Of a stretch of DNA of 64,000 bases, positions 59,239 to 64,000 are shown one piece after another (position 1 is the first letter of the stretch; every line of letters starts with the position of its first letter). The position numbers were made by a program, and so were the translations under genes. Where the stretch lies: the NCBI GenBank assembly GCA_040081075.1, contig JBEBHJ010000005.1, positions 26,578 through 90,577 of the forward strand, in the 5' to 3' direction. The stretch comes from JANJUB01 sp040081075 (GTDB lineage: Bacteria; Armatimonadota; Fimbriimonadia; Fimbriimonadales; Fimbriimonadaceae). Under the pieces are notes generated by a model that worked only from the letters and a program-made list of their open reading frames with translations, was not told the origin of the DNA and did not search any database.

Positions 59239-60597
59239 TTATTTCTTCTTTTTTGGTTTGTGCATTTGCGGAGTGCCAGTTTTGACTTCCGCGCTTGGCT
59301 TAACCGTGGTTTGGCCCCCGAATTTGCCCAGGCCACCGGGCTGAGGGATTACCCCTCCAGGTTTAGTGTTTTTTTTAGTGAGCGGTGCTAGCGGCAGTTT
59401 GTAAATCCAAAGTGATTGGGCGGTCGCGAGAATGTTCGTGAAAACCCAATACAGGACAAACGCCGATGGAACCGGCCAGAAAAACATCATGATCGAGAAC
59501 ATCACGGCCATAAGAAGGCCGATCATTCTTGACTGCTTCGCATTCGTCGGATCGGAGACGGGTGTGAGCAGAGTCGTGACAATCATGCTAATGCCGTAGA
59601 AAACGATGAGCAAGTAATCTTTTTGCCCAAGGTTTGCGGCGAGGAATCCGTTGGTGGCTTTGCCAACCGACTCATTGATCCATAAGAATGTGCCCTTCTC
59701 AAACTCGAAGCGATAGTGCAGCATCGCCTGGTAGATGATGAAGAACAGAGGCATTTGCAAGAAAGCGGGCCAGCATCCGGCCATCGGGTTGAGTCCATAT
59801 TCGCTGTAGAGCCCCATCACCCTCTGGTTCATTTCCTGCTGCTTTTCCATCGGCAGAGGCTTGCCATCTTTGGGTTTATACTGCTCCTTGATCTCGTTCA
59901 CCAAGGGTGTAAGTTGTGACATTTGGCGTCCCCATAGCATTTGCTTCTTTGAGAGAGGGAACACAATGCCTCGCACAAAGAGGGCGAGGAGGAAGCAGCA
60001 GACTCCATAGCTAATCGCGGGAATCTTGCCCGTCAGGCCCACAATGAAATCAATGAGCTCATAACCGGGGAAGAAGCCCCAAACTGGCGTTTCTCGCCCG
60101 AGTTTGCTTGCTTCGGTGCGGATCTTTGCCTTTAGCTCCTCAGGGCTAATGGTGCCGGTCGCGTCTAAATCTGTGCGCTTGCCGACCTTAAACTGTTGCT
60201 TCCATAGAGGTGATTTGATGAACTCACGCGACAGGTTTGTCATCATGTCTGTCGCGGGAACAACTCGCTGCAAGTCTTGTCGCTGTACCGCCGCTTTAAG
60301 CTGAGTGTCGCACAGTAACACCCGAGCTTCCATCGTCTTCTCAAGTTTTTGCTCGAATGTCAGCGTTGGATCGTTTTCGATCTTCTTGAGATAAGGTGGG
60401 ACTTCGCGAGCGATGGAAACTTCCTTTACTTGAATGTTGAGATCCCGAATCGATTTCAACATCTGCTCGGTCGTTTTTCCCTCATACTGCTGGTTCTGCT
60501 TTTGCGGTCCCGCTATAAACAAGTTGTATCCGAGGAAGATCATGAGCGACCACATGATGATGTTCATGAAGTTCGGCTTTTGAGGTTGTTGTGCCAT
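59239..60597 (-). CDS. yidC: Membrane protein insertase YidC
   Basis: 452 residues. First membrane helix at the N-terminus (NIIMWSLMIFLGYNLFIAG), then a reduced periplasmic region of about 150 residues, then the five-helix insertase core (about 185-400) with the hydrophilic-groove Arg and the MAGCWPAFLQMPLFFIIYQ motif. The C-terminal tail is basic (KPKKKK), as for ribosome binding. Inserts proteins with or without SecYEG. In the jag-yidC-yidD-rnpA-rpmH order. Confidence 0.95.
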   Translation of the reverse strand: MAQQPQKPNFMNIIMWSLMIFLGYNLFIAGPQKQNQQYEGKTTEQMLKSIRDLNIQVKEVSIAREVPPYLKKIENDPTLTFEQKLEKTMEARVLLCDTQLKAAVQRQDLQRVVPATDMMTNLSREFIKSPLWKQQFKVGKRTDLDATGTISPEELKAKIRTEASKLGRETPVWGFFPGYELIDFIVGLTGKIPAISYGVCCFLLALFVRGIVFPLSKKQMLWGRQMSQLTPLVNEIKEQYKPKDGKPLPMEKQQEMNQRVMGLYSEYGLNPMAGCWPAFLQMPLFFIIYQAMLHYRFEFEKGTFLWINESVGKATNGFLAANLGQKDYLLIVFYGISMIVTTLLTPVSDPTNAKQSRMIGLLMAVMFSIMMFFWPVPSAFVLYWVFTNILATAQSLWIYKLPLAPLTKKNTKPGGVIPQPGGLGKFGGQTTVKPSAEVKTGTPQMHKPKKKK

Positions 60598-60609
60598 ATA
60601 TCTAAGTCT

Positions 60610-60819
60610 CTAAGGAACGGGATCGTGCCCGCCGGGCTTTCCGGGGTGACATCTCATGATTCTTCGAAATCCCAACCCGCTGCCCTTGAGCAGTCCATAT
60701 TTCTCTATTGCTTCAAGCGTATAGTTCGAACAACTGGGTGTATATCGGCAAGTAGGAGGCATCCATTTGGTGCACCTCTGATAAAGCCTGATTAGGAACA
60801 CTCCAATTTTTCGCCCCAT
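60610..60819 (-). CDS. yidD: Membrane protein insertion efficiency factor YidD
   Basis: 69 residues with the YidD signature RYTPSCSNYTLEAIEKYG and C-terminal RIMRCHPGKPGGHDPVP. Aids YidC-dependent insertion; an amphipathic N-terminal helix binds the membrane. Its start lies 28 bases inside rnpA, as in many bacteria. Confidence 0.94.
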   Translation of the reverse strand: MGRKIGVFLIRLYQRCTKWMPPTCRYTPSCSNYTLEAIEKYGLLKGSGLGFRRIMRCHPGKPGGHDPVP

Positions 60820-61133
60820 CGCTTATTCAATTCCGCCAAAACTCGTTCGCTATCTTCGCATAACTCCACAAAATTTGCGGCTACGCTGGAGGCGGCGATC
60901 ATTACTACGAGATCAACATTAGGGGGGATGCAGGATTGTTGATGCCGCAGGGCTTCCTTAAATCTTCTTTTTGCAAGATTTCTTTTGGGATGAACGCCGA
61001 TTGCTTTCGCAGTGGCCCATCCAACCTTGCCAGTGCCTTCACAACAAAAGATCCGACAATATTTTCCTTGGATTCTTATCCCAGATTTGAAAATATGTTC
61101 GAATCGTGCTTTGTTAGGGCCGTTTTGTTTCGT
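60792..61133 (-). CDS. rnpA: RNase P protein component, apparent ACG start
   Basis: 113 residues. The RnpA core is unmistakable: KARFEHIFKSGIRIQG, WATAKAIGVHPKRNLAKRRF (the RNR signature, RNLAKRR) and LRHQQSC; it binds the RNase P RNA for tRNA 5' processing. The frame is open from 61184 to 60792 but contains no ATG, GTG, TTG or CTG before the core. A perfect AAGAGGG ribosome binding site ends 6 nt before an ACG codon at 61133, which gives a normal-length protein. ACG initiation, or a base error in the start codon, is the best explanation. Begins 12 bases after rpmH; overlaps yidD by 28. Confidence 0.82.
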   Translation of the reverse strand, partial: TKQNGPNKARFEHIFKSGIRIQGKYCRIFCCEGTGKVGWATAKAIGVHPKRNLAKRRFKEALRHQQSCIPPNVDLVVMIAASSVAANFVELCEDSERVLAELNKRWGEKLECS

Positions 61134-61144
61134 TGAAAACCCTC

Positions 61145-61279
61145 TTAGTGGGCGAGCCGAGCCCGACCGCGGGTGCGGCGGCGCTTAAGCACATTTTGTC
61201 CGTTTCGGGTCTTCATTCGAACCCGAAACCCGTGGGTTTTTTGCTGTTTCCGATTATTCGGTTGGAAAGTTCTCTTCAT
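61145..61279 (-). CDS. rpmH: 50S ribosomal protein L34
   Basis: 44 residues: MKRTFQPNNRKQQKTHGFRV through NVLKRRRTRGRARLAH, a standard L34. Assembles into the large subunit near the 5' domain of 23S rRNA. AAGGA lies 12-13 nt upstream with TATCCT further up as a probable -10. First gene of the rpmH-rnpA-yidD-yidC-jag-HIT run. dnaA, its usual divergent neighbour near the origin, is not on the other side here. Confidence 0.96.
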   Translation of the reverse strand: MKRTFQPNNRKQQKTHGFRVRMKTRNGQNVLKRRRTRGRARLAH

Positions 61280-61451
61280 AAAACTGGTCCTTAGTTTTGC
61301 AGAAGGATACCAGATTGGGGCGGTTTGAGTCTATGGGTGCAACGCAGTCCCGCTGGTTCAACATGTCAAATGCCTCCAAAAGAGTCATTGGCCGACACGC
61401 GATTTCGCTTTGGCCGGAACTTTCGGCGCGGCAATGTGAGTTGATTTATGC
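61280..61451. other. Intergenic region, promoters of rpmH and the CxxCH gene
   Basis: 172 bases with no gene. Holds the rpmH promoter (TATCCT, minus strand) and start-proximal region of the next gene. I looked for DnaA boxes (TTATCCACA) and found none. Confidence 0.5.
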
Positions 61452-62411
61452 ATGAGAGTGACGGGTCTTGTCGCCGCATGCAGCCTGCTTGCATTAGCTA
61501 ACGCGCAAATCGTGCCATTGACCAGCAAAGACCGAGCCGCTCGGCAGTACGATGCCGCAGCAAAATCGGCGGGAGCGTTTCATGAGTTGATCCTGGCTTC
61601 ACTTGCCGATACATCCAAAACAAGGGGCACGTTCGAGTTTCGACGCGGTCGTGACGGAAAGATCGAACGCATTGTTGCTAATCCGGCAAGGTTCGGGTTG
61701 ATGCGCGTTGGGCCAATGACCCTGCGTCACGGTTCGTCGCGCTACCTCATCCCTTATCAGACCAACGGCTTTTTCATCGGTGCCAGAGGCAAGGCGGTGA
61801 CTGCAGAATCGGCCCGCATAGAACTCCTTGCCTCAAGCCGATTGGTAAGCCCAACACTACTCAAGTTGGATCCTGGGTCAGCAGGCAATTATTCGGCAAA
61901 GCCGGTGGCTCGCGGGGGAGCCAAGGTCACCCCGGCCCCACTGTCAAAAGCCCTAACACCTGAGCAAAACCTTGCCCTGAAATCAACATTAGGAATCTTT
62001 CGATCAAATGCTGCCCGTCTGTCGAGCAAGGGGCTCAGAGTCGAAGACGGACAACTGACGTACGATTTTAAGGCAATTCCGGCTGCAAAGACATGCCTGT
62101 CTTGCCATAGGGAGTTAAAATCGGGTGAGGCTTTAGGATACATTGCCTACACCTATCCGAATCTTAAGACCCTAAGCGAGCAACATCGATCAAATGAGAA
62201 CCGAAATCGAATCGTGCTTGGTGTTGACAAGAAGCATCGGAGTCTGCTGGAGACTGCCGCTAAAAGCCTGAAGCAAGGAACTTTTACGATCATCCATAGT
62301 AGCTACGGTTCTTCGATCTTCGTTAGCGCAAAGCACTATGCGTCCGTGCGCGCACGCCTTTTGAAGGTTTTGCCTTCTGCACCGGGGCAACTCCGATATC
62401 GGCTGTACTAG
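61452..62411 (+). CDS. Exported CxxCH-containing protein, possible mono-heme c type
   Basis: 319 residues. Signal peptide MRVTGLVAACSLLALANAQ. One CxxCH heme motif, TCLSCHRELKSGEALGYIAY, near residue 216, in a context like the Tll0287/DUF3365-type heme sensor domain, where CxxCH precedes a GExLG strand. The N-terminal part (LTSKDRAARQYDAAAKSAG) is helical. The second half carries VLGVDKKHRSLLETAAKSL. A periplasmic heme or redox sensor is plausible; a zinc site is possible. The start is ATG 61452; no Shine-Dalgarno is evident. Confidence 0.7.
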   Translation: MRVTGLVAACSLLALANAQIVPLTSKDRAARQYDAAAKSAGAFHELILASLADTSKTRGTFEFRRGRDGKIERIVANPARFGLMRVGPMTLRHGSSRYLIPYQTNGFFIGARGKAVTAESARIELLASSRLVSPTLLKLDPGSAGNYSAKPVARGGAKVTPAPLSKALTPEQNLALKSTLGIFRSNAARLSSKGLRVEDGQLTYDFKAIPAAKTCLSCHRELKSGEALGYIAYTYPNLKTLSEQHRSNENRNRIVLGVDKKHRSLLETAAKSLKQGTFTIIHSSYGSSIFVSAKHYASVRARLLKVLPSAPGQLRYRLY

Positions 62412-62458
62412 CTGTCCTGCGGACCTAAATCTTATCGGAAATCGGCTAGCATATCAAG

Positions 62459-64000
62459 ATGCTTAGCCGCAAAGAATTTCTCATAACATCGTTGCTGGCC
62501 GCGTTCCCTGCCGGATTGACTGCCGAGGTGGGCCAGACCACGGCACCGATTGAAGACCTCAAGAAGTTCCTCGATCTCGTGGGCGTCGAGATGACTGACG
62601 AAGAGATTCGGGCGGTCGCGACGGCTGTTCGACGCCAGAAGGCAGGATACGAGGGTCTGCGATCGCTACCGATTAGTTATCGAGATGAATTCCCATTGGT
62701 GTTTACGCCTCTACCTGGGCGGCGCAAGGAGAAGGGCGGTGGCCTGAAGCTCGGTCGGATTTCGGTCAAGCGTCCGAGAACGGATGAAGATGTGGCTTAC
62801 ATGTCGGTGCGTGAACTAGGAGAATTGCTACGCACGAAGCAAATCACTTCGTTGGAACTAACCCAAATCTATCTGTCCCGGATGAAGAAATATGGGGACG
62901 CTCTTTTGTGTCTTGTCACCCTTACGGAAGACTTGGCCCTTAAACAAGCCAAGGCAGCGGACGCCGAGATCGCCAGTGGAAAATATCGGGGACCGTTACA
63001 CGGGATTCCGTGTGGCGTAAAGGACCTACTCGCCACGAAAGGAATTCCGACCACCTGGGGGGCCGAGCCCTACAAAGATCAAGTATTCGATTACGATGCC
63101 ACCGTTATCACGAAACTTCAGGAGGCTGGCGCAGTCCTTATCGCTAAACTCAGCATGGGGGCATTGGCGCAGGGGGACGTGTGGTTTAAGGGACGAACTA
63201 AAAACCCTTGGAATCCTCAGCAGGGAAGTAGCGGCTCCTCGGCTGGCCCCGGTGCTGCTGTTGCCGCCGGCTTGGTTGGGTTTGCCATCGGTACGGAAAC
63301 GCTGGGTTCAATATGTTCCCCATCCGAGCGCTGTCGCGTAAGTGGCCATCGGCCAACCTATGGGCGAGTGTCTCGCAACGGCGCAATGGCTGTGAGCTGG
63401 ACCATGGATAAGATTGGCCCCATGGCGCGGACGATTGAAGATTGTGCGATTGTGTTTCAAGCCATCCATGGCGAGGACCCGATGGACGCCTCCTCGGTTT
63501 CGCGCCCGTTCCAGTTTGACTCCAAGGTTGACTTTAGCAAGCTAAAGATAGGAGTCGTAAAGGGCCAAAGCGAAACCGACATGTCTTTGCCGCACCTCAA
63601 AGCTCTAACCGCTTTGGGCGCGAATCTTACGTCGATAACCCTTGACAACTATGCGTCTGATGCGCTTATCGTGTTGGGAGTTGAGGCGGCGGTTGCCTTC
63701 GATGAGTTCACGCGATCCGACGCGATTGATAAGCTCACAAATTCGGCATGGCCCGGCACCTACCGCTCGAATCGATTTGTTCCCGCCGTCGAATATCTGC
63801 GAGCCCAGCAAGCCCGTAAGCTCCTCATGCACAAGTTCGAGGAGCAACTCGGCGACTACGACGCGCTCGTTACCACGGGTATCGGCAACGCCACGATCCG
63901 CACAACTAACCTAACCGGGCACCCGCAAGCCATTTTCCGTTATGGCGAGCAGAGCGTCTCGTTGGTGGGTCGCCTTTATGAGGATGGGATGTTGCTCAGC
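62459..64000 (+). CDS. Exported amidase (amidase signature family), 3' end outside window
   Basis: At least 514 residues from ATG 62459, open at the right edge. N-terminus MLSRKEFLITSLLAAFPAG resembles a Tat-type signal. Amidase signature region: KYRGPLHGIPCGVKDLLAT with catalytic Lys, then QGSSGSSAGPGAAVAAGLVG with the Ser cis-Ser pair, GTETLGSI. Hydrolyses amides or aryl-acyl substrates; family names (GatA, fatty-acid amide, aryl acylamidase) cannot be told apart here, but the long pre-domain of about 130 residues and export signal argue against GatA. TAGCAT ends 6 nt before the start. Confidence 0.88.
   Translation, partial: MLSRKEFLITSLLAAFPAGLTAEVGQTTAPIEDLKKFLDLVGVEMTDEEIRAVATAVRRQKAGYEGLRSLPISYRDEFPLVFTPLPGRRKEKGGGLKLGRISVKRPRTDEDVAYMSVRELGELLRTKQITSLELTQIYLSRMKKYGDALLCLVTLTEDLALKQAKAADAEIASGKYRGPLHGIPCGVKDLLATKGIPTTWGAEPYKDQVFDYDATVITKLQEAGAVLIAKLSMGALAQGDVWFKGRTKNPWNPQQGSSGSSAGPGAAVAAGLVGFAIGTETLGSICSPSERCRVSGHRPTYGRVSRNGAMAVSWTMDKIGPMARTIEDCAIVFQAIHGEDPMDASSVSRPFQFDSKVDFSKLKIGVVKGQSETDMSLPHLKALTALGANLTSITLDNYASDALIVLGVEAAVAFDEFTRSDAIDKLTNSAWPGTYRSNRFVPAVEYLRAQQARKLLMHKFEEQLGDYDALVTTGIGNATIRTTNLTGHPQAIFRYGEQSVSLVGRLYEDGMLLS

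Noticed and set aside
1..64000. CRISPR array, transposase, phage genes or rRNA operon
   Set aside because: None seen: no direct-repeat spacer pattern, no transposase or integrase motif and no rRNA core sequences; the only RNA gene recognised is tmRNA.

Overview
The window looks like a chromosomal segment of a free-living, Gram-negative-type bacterium, most likely an Armatimonadota/Fimbriimonadia relative. This is an inference from gene content and protein style, not a database match. Supporting signs are a PEP-CTERM exported protein, paired DUF1800/DUF1501 twin-arginine-type proteins, large secreted proteins with shared C-terminal domains, an ARC/Mpa-type AAA ATPase outside Actinobacteria, and many start codons that sit 5-8 nt behind a TAnnnT hexamer with no Shine-Dalgarno sequence (apparent leaderless transcription). 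No phage, transposon or CRISPR array was seen; the only mobile-type genes are a small toxin-antitoxin pair at the 3' end of the tmRNA gene.

Layout. 0-9 kb: FHA protein (cut by the left edge), citrulline-type hydrolase ctlX, hutI, a small membrane protein, a large secreted M14 carboxypeptidase, a truncated DUF7832-like gene, a large secreted TIG-domain protein and gap. 9-19 kb: a minus-strand group (DUF5658, PBP4-type dacB, DUF1501, DUF1800, membrane proteins), then a pentapeptide-repeat protein, a small unknown protein and a secreted endonuclease/exonuclease/phosphatase protein. 19-24 kb: a degenerate polysaccharide deacetylase, prpB, an ARC-like ATPase, a PEP-CTERM protein and a triple YHS protein. 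24-31 kb: prfA, and divergent from it a four-gene overlapping cassette that encodes an Mre11-like nuclease together with a Rad50-like ATPase split into separate N- and C-terminal polypeptides plus a small coiled-coil protein; polA follows, then ftsZ. 31-42 kb: mgtE, a Gfo/Idh/MocA oxidoreductase, and a six-gene overlapping minus-strand run (HAD phosphatase, a very large glycoside-hydrolase-like protein with basic tails, folK, two tandem GspF/PilC proteins, a LolA-like protein). 42 kb: frameshifted PIN toxin, Phd antitoxin, tmRNA. 42-48 kb: a GGDEF/HD-GYP protein, MerR, GT2-TPR protein and a 43-residue lipoprotein. 48-56 kb: ftsY, selA and a compact molybdenum-cofactor operon (moaA, moaC-moaB fusion, moeA, moaD, a MoaE-MoeB-rhodanese triple fusion, tauE). 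56-61 kb: alpha-L-fucosidase, HIT protein, and the conserved jag-yidC-yidD-rnpA-rpmH cluster without dnaA. 61-64 kb: a CxxCH protein and an amidase cut by the right edge.

Working together: the Rad50N/Mre11/coiled-coil/Rad50C/polA run is a plausible double-strand-break or DNA-end repair unit. The moa/moe run supplies nearly the whole second half of Moco synthesis, with sulfur carrier activation and sulfur donation fused onto MoaE. The jag-rpmH cluster supplies membrane protein insertion and RNase P. Several genes (rnpA, the Phd antitoxin, the deacetylase) appear to lack ATG/GTG/TTG starts; ACG, CTG and ATA are the best-placed alternatives. These are the observations most worth verifying.
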